From Bdellovibrio sp. ZAP7 (GTDB lineage Bacteria > Bdellovibrionota > UBA1018 > CAIMNF01): a stretch of DNA of 64,000 nt. The stretch covers positions 1-64,000 of the forward strand of contig CAMCGZ010000013.1 in assembly GCA_945874535.1 (NCBI GenBank). The letters run 5' to 3'. This document shows positions 16,031-25,407 of the stretch, in pieces. Position 1 is the first letter of the stretch. Each line of letters opens with the position of its first letter. The position numbers were made by a program, and so were the translations under genes. Under the pieces are notes generated by a model that had not been told where the DNA came from, did not search any database, and was given only the letters and a program-made list of their open reading frames with translations.

Positions 16031-18241
16031 TCAGATCTCGAATAGGAAGCCGGCGTAGACCCCGGAGCGTCCAAATGAGACTCCCGTACGATTGAAAGAG
16101 GACAGATAAAAGTATTCTGCCACGAGATAAGTGTGTTGGATTCCACGGGAGAGCCATCCGTCGAGCGCAGTCTTGGAATCGAAGAAATCGAGTGCGAGCG
16201 CCAACCCGCCACTTCCGGTGAAAGCGAATGAGTAACCCCGCTTGTCGCCCGCATCATCTTCACGGATCTCGGAGTAAAACACCGCTCCTGCTCCGGCCGA
16301 AACATAGGGCCTCAAAAACCGGAGAAGGTTGAAGCGGTATGTGGCGTTCAGGAGCAAGGGAATCTGAAGGAAGGTGAATCGGGTTTGGGAAACAGAGCTG
16401 CTGTTGAAGTTAAAACTGAGGAGTCCGTAACCTGTCGAGTAGCTGAGCCCCGTATCGAACCCCAACCCAAAACTCCCGAGAAATTCTGAATGGAACAACT
16501 GTCGCTCATAATGGAGCATGAGCTCCGGTTGCCAGTTCGTTCCGTAGAGTGCGTCGAAACCGATGGTCCCGGTGGAGTTGGTGACCGTCATGCCGGGAGA
16601 GACGCCGATCTTGAAGCCGATGGCTGATTCGATGTCGGGACGTTCCAGCACCGCCTTTTTGGAATCCGATGACTTCTGCTCAAGCGGTCCCGACAGCCAG
16701 GGATCTTCACCGATTTTCTGTCGTTCTTTTTCCGTATACCCTTCGACCGATTCCTCTTCTGGAAAGTTGGTGCCGATTCTTTGTGAATAAGTTCCGGGCC
16801 GCGAAGGAGGTGCTGCTGGAGCGGTCGGTGGATTCGCTTCGTCCGGGATGTCGAGGGTCGGATTCCCTTTCTTGAGACGATCGATGTAGGGCTGTGGGGA
16901 TGAAGCCTCATCGGCCCCCGAAAACTCCAACCAGAGCCAAGCGGCCAGCTCGACTGGTGCCAGTAAACGGAGTGCGAAGGAGCGGATCACCGGCTTGTCC
17001 CAGGCCCACTCCGCGAAGGCCGGCGAGTGCCGGTAGTAGGTCCGGATGAACTCACGACCGAAAGCGGTTTTGGCGAGAATCCGGTCTCGGAACTTCCGGA
17101 GCATCATCACCGGTGCAGCACGTCCGTCTTGGTAGGCGGCTGTTGCAATGAAGCACTTGCTTTCGGTCAGAACACCTTTGATGGACTGCGAAGCCACATA
17201 GGGTGACGGGACGGTACAAGAAAGGGACGAAATCAGGCCAACCTCGTTTTGCGAATGAAGGTAGGCCTGGTAAACGTTGTCGGCCCCGTTCACCGAATTG
17301 ACGAAACCCGTTACGGCCTGACTCCCACCCACAATATCGACGTAGGCGGTGATCTCGTTCGACGGAAGCGTGTTGGTGGTGATCGCATTCAGAGGAAAAC
17401 CGGAACTCACCCGGCTCGCCATGAAGAGCAGCGACTCGACCGAAACCCCCGAATCACTCACGGTCGCTCCGGCACCCGTACCGGAACTGTAGTTGGAGGG
17501 ATTGATGTAAACCTGTCCATCTCCTGGAAAGTAGTAATCGCTGATTCCTCCGGAGGGGCAGGAAACGGTGGGTGCGATATCGGAAACAGACAGCGTGAAA
17601 GTTGTCGTATCGACGGTTCCGCCGCTGACGGCTCCCGTTGTGACGTAATCGTTCACCACGCTGAAGGTGACGACGATCGGTTGAGTGAGCGTTTTTCCGG
17701 CCAAGGTGCTGTAAGCATTACTGGCACAGAGGCTGCCCGTAGAAGCGCCCGGAGTATTGCACAGGCTCGAGAATGAGAATGCGACTCTGAGCACGGTTCC
17801 GAACTGATAGGCCGCGGAGAGGTTCGAAGCTCCCGTGCGGGAACCTTGGCAGGAAATGTTTCCGTTGGCCCCGCAAACCGGAGGCTCGGTATTACTTGAA
17901 ACGATTCCTGCTCCGTAAAGTGGAATTTCGCTCCCAGCGGTGGAGTTCACGGACAGTGTCACCACGATGTGCTGATTGGCGTTGACCGTGAAAGGTTTGT
18001 TGCTGCTCACATCGAGCCAAACCATATCGTCCACAGTGGAGGAATCCGTTTCGAGAAAACGGTAGCCCGCTGTCCCGTTGACGAAGCCCGAAAAAGGATT
18101 CCCGCTCGCACTTCCCGCCAGCGAAATGGTGTATCCGGTGTCACCCAGTACTCTCTGGGGCAAAGGAGCAGGCGGATTCACCAGGACCGTGGCACCTGCA
18201 CTCCAGCTGAAAACCAGTCCTGCCAGAATCCAAGCCAGCAT
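16031..18241 (-). CDS. CFI-box protein fused to an outer-membrane beta-barrel
   Basis: This 736-residue protein has three parts. After a signal peptide (MLAWILAGLVFSWSAGA), residues 20-355 form a Ser/Thr/Gly-rich beta-type ectodomain with paired cysteines. Residues 363-440 carry the CFI-box (CFIATAAYQDG), then the basic/aromatic RKFRDRIL...FIRTYYRHSPAFA and a hydrophobic helix. This module is normally the very C-terminus of its proteins. Here it is followed by a Pro-rich charged linker (450-535). Residues about 540-736 are alternating hydrophobic/polar beta strands, with a closing FLFEI typical of an outer-membrane barrel. It has a strong ribosome site (GAGGAGG) and sits between pssA and truA. 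The module identity comes from remembered family patterns; the function is unknown. Confidence 0.75.
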   Translation of the reverse strand: MLAWILAGLVFSWSAGATVLVNPPAPLPQRVLGDTGYTISLAGSASGNPFSGFVNGTAGYRFLETDSSTVDDMVWLDVSSNKPFTVNANQHIVVTLSVNSTAGSEIPLYGAGIVSSNTEPPVCGANGNISCQGSRTGASNLSAAYQFGTVLRVAFSFSSLCNTPGASTGSLCASNAYSTLAGKTLTQPIVVTFSVVNDYVTTGAVSGGTVDTTTFTLSVSDIAPTVSCPSGGISDYYFPGDGQVYINPSNYSSGTGAGATVSDSGVSVESLLFMASRVSSGFPLNAITTNTLPSNEITAYVDIVGGSQAVTGFVNSVNGADNVYQAYLHSQNEVGLISSLSCTVPSPYVASQSIKGVLTESKCFIATAAYQDGRAAPVMMLRKFRDRILAKTAFGREFIRTYYRHSPAFAEWAWDKPVIRSFALRLLAPVELAAWLWLEFSGADEASSPQPYIDRLKKGNPTLDIPDEANPPTAPAAPPSRPGTYSQRIGTNFPEEESVEGYTEKERQKIGEDPWLSGPLEQKSSDSKKAVLERPDIESAIGFKIGVSPGMTVTNSTGTIGFDALYGTNWQPELMLHYERQLFHSEFLGSFGLGFDTGLSYSTGYGLLSFNFNSSSVSQTRFTFLQIPLLLNATYRFNLLRFLRPYVSAGAGAVFYSEIREDDAGDKRGYSFAFTGSGGLALALDFFDSKTALDGWLSRGIQHTYLVAEYFYLSSFNRTGVSFGRSGVYAGFLFEI

Positions 18242-18250
18242 CCGACCTCC

Positions 18251-18985
18251 TCAGCCTTCCTGGGGCTTTCTCAGAATGCAGATGTATCCGGCCCAAAGTA
18301 CCGACAACACGAGATACAGGTATCCGGTCAGAAACAAGGTCATCTCGGGAGCCTGGATGGCCGAGAGTATGAACAACACCGGCACCAGCAGGATCCAAGC
18401 CTTTCCCTTTGAGCGCCAGTTGACCTCCTTGAAGGAAGGAAAAGGAACATGACTGACCATGAGCAAGCCGAACAGAATTCCAAGTGCGCTCATGAAAATG
18501 GGAAGGCTTTCTACCGGGAACCAGGAGAACTTATCCTGAACGAGCACGGTGGTCACAATCAGACCCGCCGAGGCCGGAGAGGGAAGTCCCTGGAAATACC
18601 CTTTTCTAATCTTGGCGAGCTTGGTCGGATCTTTTTCTTCCACGCTGACGTTGAAGCGTGCCAGGCGGAGTGCTGCTCCGATGGCATAGAGAACTGCGGC
18701 ACTCATTCCGAGGCTGGCGTTTTGGGCAGCGAAAGAATAAAGCAAAATGGCAGGAGCGATCCCGAACGAGGTGAGGTCAGAGAGAGAATCGTACTGAACA
18801 CCGAAGGCTGAAGTGGCCCGAGCGAATCGGGCGATCCTTCCATCGAGGGAGTCACAAACCGCTCCGATCACGATGTACCAGGCCGCTCTGAAATGGTCTC
18901 CCTGCAGGGAGTGGATCATGGAGAGAATGCCACAGACCAGATTGGCCGTAGTCACCAGATTCGGAAGGATGTAGATCTTCTTCAT
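18251..18985 (-). CDS. pssA: CDP-diacylglycerol-serine O-phosphatidyltransferase
   Basis: It makes phosphatidylserine, the precursor of phosphatidylethanolamine, from CDP-diacylglycerol and serine. The CDP-alcohol phosphatidyltransferase signature is complete: D-G-x2-A-R-x8-G-x3-D-x3-D in DSLDGRIARFARATSAFG and the following YDSLSD. About seven membrane segments are visible in 244 residues. It lies in the same block as cdsA, which makes its substrate. No phosphatidylserine decarboxylase gene is in the window. The stop is 9 bases before the CFI-box protein start. Confidence 0.9.
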   Translation of the reverse strand: MKKIYILPNLVTTANLVCGILSMIHSLQGDHFRAAWYIVIGAVCDSLDGRIARFARATSAFGVQYDSLSDLTSFGIAPAILLYSFAAQNASLGMSAAVLYAIGAALRLARFNVSVEEKDPTKLAKIRKGYFQGLPSPASAGLIVTTVLVQDKFSWFPVESLPIFMSALGILFGLLMVSHVPFPSFKEVNWRSKGKAWILLVPVLFILSAIQAPEMTLFLTGYLYLVLSVLWAGYICILRKPQEG

Positions 18986-19037
18986 ACGATGATTTCATCA
19001 TAACAGAAAGCCGGAGCACCGCAATGAAAGCCGGAGG

Positions 19038-19880
19038 TCAGGACTTTCCACCCCGCGGATGCATCGGGCTCGGAAGGATTCGTCCTTTTTGCAGATTGAT
19101 CTCGGCTTCGGAAGCACGCAAGTAACGGGGCCTGAGCCCTGAGGGAGAGCGGACGATGCCTTGCTGGATCGCCTCGAAGGCGAGACGGGTGAGAGCCGAG
19201 GTCTGGACCCGATGAATTTCGGGATCCTCGATCCGGATCCGGCGGGTTTGGGGCAAGCTCTTCAGAAGATCGGGGTAACGGAGCACGGACTGACCCACAG
19301 CGATCCAACGGGCCTCGGGATATTGATCGAGCTTGGCAGAAAGTTCTTGAATGGCCGCTTCGGGCGGAATCGCCTCTTCACGGACGCCTCTCGCCCAGAC
19401 TCCGGGAAGGTCACCCTCCGCCAGTGCAACACACTCCCGAACGGACTTCCATGAGCCCGAGAGAACAAACCACTCTCCCTTGGCAGCGTCCGTCGCAGCC
19501 AGAATCCGGATCGATCCGGAATCCTCGCGTTCCTCGAGCCATGCAGAAGCCCCTCTGGCCAGGATTGCAAGGCTGGAAACAGGAATCACGGGGATTCCGA
19601 GAGTCCGTGCGAGCATCTTGGCCGTCGTGATGCCGATACGCAGTCCGGTGAAGGAACCCGGACCCACTCCGACTGCGATGCCTGAAAGCTGGTCGACTCG
19701 CCATCCAGCGCTTTGCAGAACGGTGTCGAGGCTCCAGAGCAAACGCTCCGAGTGCTTCGAGGTTTCCAGACTGAGTGACCAAGTCGCCACAGGCTTCAGA
19801 GCACCCTTTTCCACCTCGAATGCCGAGAGGATCCCAGTCAAAGAAGAGGTGTCCCAAGCGATGTAGCGCCCGTCCGTCAC
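19038..19880 (-). CDS. tsaB: tRNA t6A threonylcarbamoyltransferase complex subunit TsaB
   Basis: TsaB pairs with TsaD and TsaE to install threonylcarbamoyl on adenosine 37 of ANN-decoding tRNAs. The ASKHA-fold start is WDTSSLTGILSAF and the conserved GVGPGSFTGLRIG lies at about 70-82. At 280 residues it is longer than typical (about 230), the extra part being C-terminal. It starts seven bases downstream of the rseP stop, so it is translated from the same message. tsaD and tsaE are not in the window. Confidence 0.88.
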   Translation of the reverse strand: MTDGRYIAWDTSSLTGILSAFEVEKGALKPVATWSLSLETSKHSERLLWSLDTVLQSAGWRVDQLSGIAVGVGPGSFTGLRIGITTAKMLARTLGIPVIPVSSLAILARGASAWLEEREDSGSIRILAATDAAKGEWFVLSGSWKSVRECVALAEGDLPGVWARGVREEAIPPEAAIQELSAKLDQYPEARWIAVGQSVLRYPDLLKSLPQTRRIRIEDPEIHRVQTSALTRLAFEAIQQGIVRSPSGLRPRYLRASEAEINLQKGRILPSPMHPRGGKS

Positions 19881-19887
19881 ATGTGCC

Positions 19888-21498
19888 TCAGTTGAAAATG
19901 GGCAATCTTGAAATGTCGTTCTTCATCACCACAATCATGATGAGGAGAATGAACACGAGACCGACAGTCTGAGCCACCTCGAGTTGCTTCAGGGACAGGG
20001 CTCTGCCCCGGATCGCCTCGATGCCGAGCAATACGATGTGCCCACCGTCCAAAACAGGAATCGGCAGGATATTCAACACCCCGAGGCCGATCGAAAGGAT
20101 CGCCATCATTCTCAGGAAATCCATGAGACCGCGACTGATCGAGTCTCCAGCCAGCTTCCCGATCAGAATCGGCCCACCCAGCGACTTCACCGATACCTGG
20201 CCTTGAACCATCTTTCCAATCGACACGATGTTGCGGACACTCAAGTCGATCATCCTGCCAACACCCTTGTATACGAGAACAAATGGGTTGAGGATACGCT
20301 CGATCACCATCTCGGGTTCGAGCATGGTTGCGACCGGAATGACGCCGACTGTGAACTGTTTCAGGGTTTTCAGCATCGGATCACGCTCGGTGGTCATGGT
20401 CGGAATGACCTCGTAAGTGACGGTCTTCCCTTCCCTGACGACAGTCAGATTCAACTTGCCGTGGGCCTCTCCCGCTTTCTGGATATTCTTGCGGAGCTCG
20501 AAAAAGCTCCGGATCGGGACCGCGTTCACGGCCACCAGCTGATCGCCTTTCCGGATTCCGATTTTCTCTGCCGGGGACTCCTTCACCGCCTGCTCCACGA
20601 ACAACTCCGAAGAGAAAATTCCGAGATCGGTTCCGGGATTACCTGTGGACTTCGCTTCGATTGTGACCTCACGGACCTTTTGGTCGGACTTGACCTCAAA
20701 ACGGAACGGAGGAGTCGCACCGGAATAAGCCGACTCGAACTCTTCAAAGCTCTTCAACGGCTTGCCCATGAATGACACCAGTTCGTCTCCGGTTTTCAAT
20801 CCAGCCTTCCCGGCGGCACTCTGAGGGGAGGAAATCCCGATCTTGCCCGAGCGCCCCGAAGGAATCAGACCATCGAGGTTCCCGACAGGCTTGTTCTCTC
20901 CATATTGGGTGAAGCCGTCTTCGGTTCCGGTCCTGGCCCGGAGACTCATGCGAGCGGAGGATCTCTCCACTTCGAGAACGACCTCGCTCGCTGGACGGTC
21001 AGATATCTTCTGCATCAGTTCTTCAAACTTCGATACCGGCTCACCCGCAACGGAAAGGATCTTGTCGCCGGGACGGAGCCCCGCGGTTGCTGCAGGGGTA
21101 TCGGGAAGAACCCGCCCCACCACTGTCGCCACCTGTTGCTCGCCGATCGCCATCATGGCCATGAACACGAGTGCAGCCCAGATGAAATTGAACAAAGGGC
21201 CGCCGAAAAAAATGAAAAACCGCTTCCAAGGCACCTGGGAATGAAGGGCCCGCTTCCGCTCCTCATCTGTGAGGGGAGCCGTCGGATCTTCTCCCAACAG
21301 CTTCACATACCCACCGAGGGGAATGGCTGAAAGGCGGAACTCGGTTTCTCCGAAAGTCTTCTTCCACAAGACCGGACCGAAACCGACCGAGAATGCATCG
21401 GCACGGACACCGAAAAGTTTGGCAAAAAGAAAATGCCCGAGCTCATGCACGACCACGAGCGGAATCAAAACGACCACGAAACCGATTAAAGAAATCAC
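19888..21498 (-). CDS. rseP: Site-2 intramembrane metalloprotease with three PDZ domains
   Basis: RseP-type proteases cleave membrane-bound anti-sigma factors and signal-peptide remnants within the inner membrane. The zinc motif HELGH is at 18-22 in the first membrane helix, and the LDG motif (VLDGGH) is at about 482-487 near the C-terminus. Between them I see three PDZ-like units rather than the two of E. coli RseP: about 120-185 (TAGLRPGDKILSVAG), 218-285 (KAGLKTGDELVSFMG) and 296-365 (KIGIRKGDQLVAVNA). The 536-residue length, against about 450 usual, agrees with an extra unit. In many bacteria dxr precedes rseP; here cdsA does directly. Confidence 0.93.
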   Translation of the reverse strand: MISLIGFVVVLIPLVVVHELGHFLFAKLFGVRADAFSVGFGPVLWKKTFGETEFRLSAIPLGGYVKLLGEDPTAPLTDEERKRALHSQVPWKRFFIFFGGPLFNFIWAALVFMAMMAIGEQQVATVVGRVLPDTPAATAGLRPGDKILSVAGEPVSKFEELMQKISDRPASEVVLEVERSSARMSLRARTGTEDGFTQYGENKPVGNLDGLIPSGRSGKIGISSPQSAAGKAGLKTGDELVSFMGKPLKSFEEFESAYSGATPPFRFEVKSDQKVREVTIEAKSTGNPGTDLGIFSSELFVEQAVKESPAEKIGIRKGDQLVAVNAVPIRSFFELRKNIQKAGEAHGKLNLTVVREGKTVTYEVIPTMTTERDPMLKTLKQFTVGVIPVATMLEPEMVIERILNPFVLVYKGVGRMIDLSVRNIVSIGKMVQGQVSVKSLGGPILIGKLAGDSISRGLMDFLRMMAILSIGLGVLNILPIPVLDGGHIVLLGIEAIRGRALSLKQLEVAQTVGLVFILLIMIVVMKNDISRLPIFN

Positions 21499-21550
21499 CA
21501 GGACACCTTCACTTTCGTCTACCTAGAATAGCGGGATTGGCGCCGTGATC

Positions 21551-22417
21551 CTAGCCCAAATACCGGAGCATCAAGTATGTGACGGGGAGCGCGAAAACCA
21601 CCCCGTCAAAACGATCCATGAATCCACCGTGCCCCGGCAGAATGGATCCGGAGTCCTTCTCCTTGGAAGCCCGCTTCAAAAGACTCTCCGCAAGATCACC
21701 GACAATCCCGGCCGCACTCAAAGTCAAAATCATAACGCCCACGAACCACGGGGACTCATAGGGGAGAAACCACCCGGCATAGGCGCCCGCCAGGAGGCAG
21801 GCACCCAAAGTTCCGCCCCAGGCCCCTTCCCAGGTCTTCTTCGGACTCACCATCTCGAACAGTTTGCGTTTCCCGAAGAAACGCCCTGCAAAATAGGCAA
21901 AGGTATCGCCCGACCAGATGACAATCATGGTGAGCATGAGCCAATGCTTACCCTCGATCATGCTGCGAATTCCGACCATCAGGAGCGGAAACCAGACACA
22001 GTACATCCAACCGAATCCGAGCGACATCAACTCCCGGACATGGGCACTGAGCGCCTCCGTACCTTCCGTGCTGTTGAGCGCATCACGACCGCCGTATCCG
22101 AGCACCCGTGGGACTGTGAAAAGGAAGTAGAGGAAAAAGAGCACGAAGGGAACCAGCGCGAGGACCACCGCAGGCAGACCCACCGGAATCACATAATTGA
22201 GTGCGTGTGCGATCGTTCCGACAAGCAACATGAGGAAGGTTTTTTCACGCGCGTCGGCAAGACCGAGAAACATCCTGCAAAACTCATACAGCATGCCCAT
22301 CGAGACCACCCAGGCGAAGAACGCGACTCCCCCGACCCCGAGACCGAGCAGCAGCCAGAGAATCACCGGTACTCCGACCAGTGCCGTTAAGATACGCTTC
22401 TTCAAATTTTCATTCAT
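21551..22417 (-). CDS. cdsA: Phosphatidate cytidylyltransferase
   Basis: It converts phosphatidate and CTP to CDP-diacylglycerol, the branch point for phospholipids. The signature is intact near the C-terminus: SLLKRASKEKDSGSILPGHG followed by GFMDRFDG. About eight membrane segments fill the 288 residues. The start overlaps the uppS stop by four bases, indicating coupled translation. It feeds pssA further down the same block. Confidence 0.94.
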   Translation of the reverse strand: MNENLKKRILTALVGVPVILWLLLGLGVGGVAFFAWVVSMGMLYEFCRMFLGLADAREKTFLMLLVGTIAHALNYVIPVGLPAVVLALVPFVLFFLYFLFTVPRVLGYGGRDALNSTEGTEALSAHVRELMSLGFGWMYCVWFPLLMVGIRSMIEGKHWLMLTMIVIWSGDTFAYFAGRFFGKRKLFEMVSPKKTWEGAWGGTLGACLLAGAYAGWFLPYESPWFVGVMILTLSAAGIVGDLAESLLKRASKEKDSGSILPGHGGFMDRFDGVVFALPVTYLMLRYLG

Positions 22418-23130
22418 AATCCGCCAAACCGGCGCTTTCTAGCGCCATAACGACCCAGTGACTTCCGGAACTCACTCACATTGAAGTCGGGCCAAAGGGT
22501 ATCGGGAAAATCGAACTCGGCATAAGAGCACTGCCACAAAAGGAAATTACTGAGTCTCTGCTCGCCACTGGTCCGGATCATGAAATCCACATCTGAATGT
22601 TCCCCCAGACCGGAGCTCCAGAGCCTGCCCTCGACGGTGGCTTCCGTGATCTCCGAAGATTTCATCATTCCATTCTCGCATTCCGAAGCGATCTTCCGGA
22701 CCGCATCGGTGAGCTCGGCCCGCGATCCGTAAGAGAGAGCGAACACGAGATCCATTTTCTCACCGTCGGCAAGGGTCTCCATCGCCTGGGAAAGCTCCCT
22801 CCGTGCTTCTTCCGGAAGCCTGGTCCACTCTCCGATCACCCGGAGACGGATGCCGTTCTTCTTCAGTTCCGCCACTTCGCGACGGATGTATTTGCGCAGA
22901 AGAGTCCACAAGACCGAAAGCTCTTCCTCGGGGCGCTTCCAGTTTTCGGTGGAGAAGGCATAGAGGGTCAGGGCACGGACGCCGAGAGTCCTGCACTCAC
23001 GAACGATTTCACGGACCCGGGCTGCGCCACGGATGTGTCCGTAAAAACGGGGATACCCCCGCGAAACGGCCCAACGGCCGTTTCCATCCATGATGATTGC
23101 AATGTGGGCGGGCAGAGTGGAAGCAGTCAC
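22414..23130 (-). CDS. uppS: Undecaprenyl (polyprenyl) diphosphate synthase
   Basis: This cis-prenyltransferase makes the C55 lipid carrier for peptidoglycan and LPS. The first conserved region HIAIIMDGNGRWA holds the catalytic aspartate. The TLYAFSTENWKRP region and the terminal RTSGEQRLSNFLLWQCSYAE region, both diagnostic, are present. Length is 238 residues, normal. It is eight bases from frr upstream and overlaps cdsA by four bases. Confidence 0.96.
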   Translation of the reverse strand: MTASTLPAHIAIIMDGNGRWAVSRGYPRFYGHIRGAARVREIVRECRTLGVRALTLYAFSTENWKRPEEELSVLWTLLRKYIRREVAELKKNGIRLRVIGEWTRLPEEARRELSQAMETLADGEKMDLVFALSYGSRAELTDAVRKIASECENGMMKSSEITEATVEGRLWSSGLGEHSDVDFMIRTSGEQRLSNFLLWQCSYAEFDFPDTLWPDFNVSEFRKSLGRYGARKRRFGGL

Positions 23131-23137
23131 GACTGGA

Positions 23138-23692
23138 CTAGATCGTCATGATCTCTTTTTCTTTGGTCGCGATGATCTTGTCGATATCGGCGACTTTCTC
23201 GTCAGTCTTCTTCTGGACCTGCTCTTGGAATTTTTTGGACTCATCCGCGGAGATGGCTTTGTCTTTCTCCTGCTTCTTCACGTCTTCATTCGCATCACGG
23301 CGGTGATTCCGGATGGCGATTTTGGCGTCCTCACCCATTTTTTTGATCATCTTCACCATTTCTTTACGGCGCTCCTCGGTGAGTGGCGGCATGGTGATGC
23401 GAATGACCTTTCCGTCATTCTGTGGAGTGAAACCGACGTTCGCCTCGAGAATGGCTTTCTCGATGGCACCCAGCATGTTCGTCTCCCAGGCCACGATCTG
23501 GATGGTCCGGGCATCGGGGGTCGTCAGGTTGGCAACCTGGCTGATGGCGGTTTTTGAACCGTAATAGTCGACATGGACGTGATCGATCAGCGCAGTGGAA
23601 GCGCGTCCGGTCCGGACCTTCAGAAGATCCTTCTGGAGAGACTGGATGGTTTTATCGGATTGTGCGGTCAGGTCTGTAAGTGCTTTAGACAT
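23138..23692 (-). CDS. frr: Ribosome recycling factor
   Basis: It splits post-termination ribosomes together with EF-G. The 184 residues show the family's three-helix-bundle pattern, including LLKVRTGRASTALIDHVHVDYYG near residue 25 and the C-terminal basic/acidic coiled part. The start has a good GGAGG site. It follows pyrH by 24 bases, the most common order in bacteria. Confidence 0.97.
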   Translation of the reverse strand: MSKALTDLTAQSDKTIQSLQKDLLKVRTGRASTALIDHVHVDYYGSKTAISQVANLTTPDARTIQIVAWETNMLGAIEKAILEANVGFTPQNDGKVIRITMPPLTEERRKEMVKMIKKMGEDAKIAIRNHRRDANEDVKKQEKDKAISADESKKFQEQVQKKTDEKVADIDKIIATKEKEIMTI

Positions 23693-23716
23693 GGTGTCCT
23701 CCTTGGAAAATCGGTT

Positions 23717-24433
23717 TCAAACATGAACCAGGGTGCCGATGGCCTCACCCCGGATGACTTTGGCCATCGCTCCGCGCTCGCGCAGATTGAAGACGATGAT
23801 CGGAAGCTTGTTGTCCATACAAAGCGAAATGGCCGTGGAGTCCATGACCTTGAGACGCTTCTGGAGCACATCCATGTAGGTCAGATCCTCGAACCGGGTC
23901 GCTTCGGGATGGAGTTTCGGATCGGCTGTGTAGATGCCGTCGACGCTGGTTCCCTTCAGCAACACCTGGCAATTCATTTCCATGGCCCGGAGCGCGGCAG
24001 TGGTGTCGGTGGTGAAGTAGGGGCTTCCCACACCGGCTGCGAAAATGACAACCCGGCCTTTTTCCAGATGGCGTACCGCTTTACGGCGGATGTAAGGCTC
24101 GGCAAGCGCGCGCATCTCGATCGCGGACTGAACCCGGGTATAAACGTTTTTGCGTTCGAGCGAGTCCTGGAGAGCGAGGCAATTCAGAACGGTTGCCAAC
24201 ATTCCCATGTAATCGGCAGTCGCCCGATCCATACCCTTGGTCGCACCCTTCACCCCGCGGAAGATATTCCCCCCGCCGACAACGATTGCGACCTCGGTTC
24301 CGGCATCCCGGAGCTCTTTCACCTCATTGGCGATCACATCCAGGGTGTCGGTATCGATTCCGTATCCGAGATCCCCGGCCAGGGCCTCTCCGGACAACTT
24401 CAACAGAACTCTTTTGTATGGTTCTCTTTTCAT
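23717..24433 (-). CDS. pyrH: UMP kinase
   Basis: This hexameric amino-acid-kinase-fold enzyme phosphorylates UMP to UDP. The start has [14 protein letters not shown], followed by the glycine-rich [10 protein letters not shown] and the C-terminal [15 protein letters not shown], all diagnostic. Length is 238 residues. A strong terminator lies between tsf and this gene, so pyrH expression needs readthrough or its own promoter in the small gap. Confidence 0.96.
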   Translation of the reverse strand: MKREPYKRVLLKLSGEALAGDLGYGIDTDTLDVIANEVKELRDAGTEVAIVVGGGNIFRGVKGATKGMDRATADYMGMLATVLNCLALQDSLERKNVYTRVQSAIEMRALAEPYIRRKAVRHLEKGRVVIFAAGVGSPYFTTDTTAALRAMEMNCQVLLKGTSVDGIYTADPKLHPEATRFEDLTYMDVLQKRLKVMDSTAISLCMDNKLPIIVFNLRERGAMAKVIRGEAIGTLVHV

Positions 24434-24440
24434 AGTGACG

Positions 24441-24474
24441 AAAAAAAAGGGGCCTTGATCGAAATCAAGGCCCC
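24441..24474 (-). terminator. Terminator/attenuator between tsf and pyrH
   Basis: A perfect 11-bp stem GGGGCCTTGAT / ATCAAGGCCCC has a CGAA loop and is followed on the minus strand by eight T residues. It begins eight bases after the tsf stop and ends eight bases before the pyrH start. It should reduce transcription from rpsB-tsf into the pyrH block. Confidence 0.9.
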
Positions 24475-24481
24475 CCAGTTC

Positions 24482-25387
24482 TCAGTGTTGGGTCTCCTCG
24501 GCGGCGACTTCAACGCCATCACCCAGCACAAAGCGGGTGAAACGGGCGATGCTGATCGTCTCGCCGATCGACTTACCGATCTCGTTGGTCAGCGCTTCGA
24601 TCGTCTTCTTGTCGTCTTTGACGAACTTCTGGCGGATCAGACAAGTTTCTTCATAGTACTTGTTGATCTTCCCGGAAGCGATCTTCTCGAGTACGTCAGC
24701 GGGCTTGTTCTGCCCCTGAAGTTGAGCGAGAGCGATTTCCTTCTCCTTGGTCACCACATCAGCAGGCACTTCCTCGGGCTTGAGGTAGAGCGGGCTTGCG
24801 GCCGCAACATGCATGCACAGATCGCGGATGTAACCGGCGAATGGCTCCTGGGCGGCCTTGGATGCGTTGGCAAGATTCACCTCGGCCAACACGCCCACTT
24901 TTCCACCCATGTGGATGTAGCTCTTCACTTCTTTGCCTGCGGCGATCGGATAGCGGGCGAAGCGACGGACCATGATGTTCTCACCCAGTGCCGCGATGGC
25001 TTCCTTGACGAACTCTTCCACGGTCGCACCCGAATCCATTTTCTGGGTCAGGAGGGCTGTGGCGTTCTCAGGGTTGGCTTTTGCGATGTGACGGGCGATT
25101 CCGGTCACGAACTTCTGGAAATTCTCCGTCTTGGCGACGAAGTCGGTTTCACAGTTCACTTCCACGATCACAGCGGCCTTCTGGTCGGTGTCGATCAGGG
25201 AGAATACAGTCCCGTCTTTAGCGGTTCGTCCGGCCTTTTTTGAGGCGGATGCGATCCCCTTCTTACGGAGGTATTCGATGGCTTTATCGAAGTCACCCGC
25301 GTTTTCAGTGAGTGCCTTCTTGCAATCCATCATTCCCGCGCCGGTACGCTCGCGGAGCTTGGCTACCTGTTCAGCAGTGATTTGCAT
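24482..25387 (-). CDS. tsf: Elongation factor Ts
   Basis: EF-Ts recycles GDP from EF-Tu. The N-terminal UBA-like segment VAKLRERTGAGMMDCKKAL and the core NCETDFVAKTENF are the two family signatures. The 301 residues fit the long, two-subdomain type. It lies 20 bases after rpsB, the near-universal order. A terminator follows directly. Confidence 0.97.
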   Translation of the reverse strand: MQITAEQVAKLRERTGAGMMDCKKALTENAGDFDKAIEYLRKKGIASASKKAGRTAKDGTVFSLIDTDQKAAVIVEVNCETDFVAKTENFQKFVTGIARHIAKANPENATALLTQKMDSGATVEEFVKEAIAALGENIMVRRFARYPIAAGKEVKSYIHMGGKVGVLAEVNLANASKAAQEPFAGYIRDLCMHVAAASPLYLKPEEVPADVVTKEKEIALAQLQGQNKPADVLEKIASGKINKYYEETCLIRQKFVKDDKKTIEALTNEIGKSIGETISIARFTRFVLGDGVEVAAEETQH

Positions 25388-25407
25388 AGTCAGGATTCCT
25401 TTCAGGA

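Noticed and set aside
15123-16157. Track start of truA at 16157
   Set aside because: The first 44 residues come from the opposite reading of the barrel gene; the conserved protein begins at ATG 16025.
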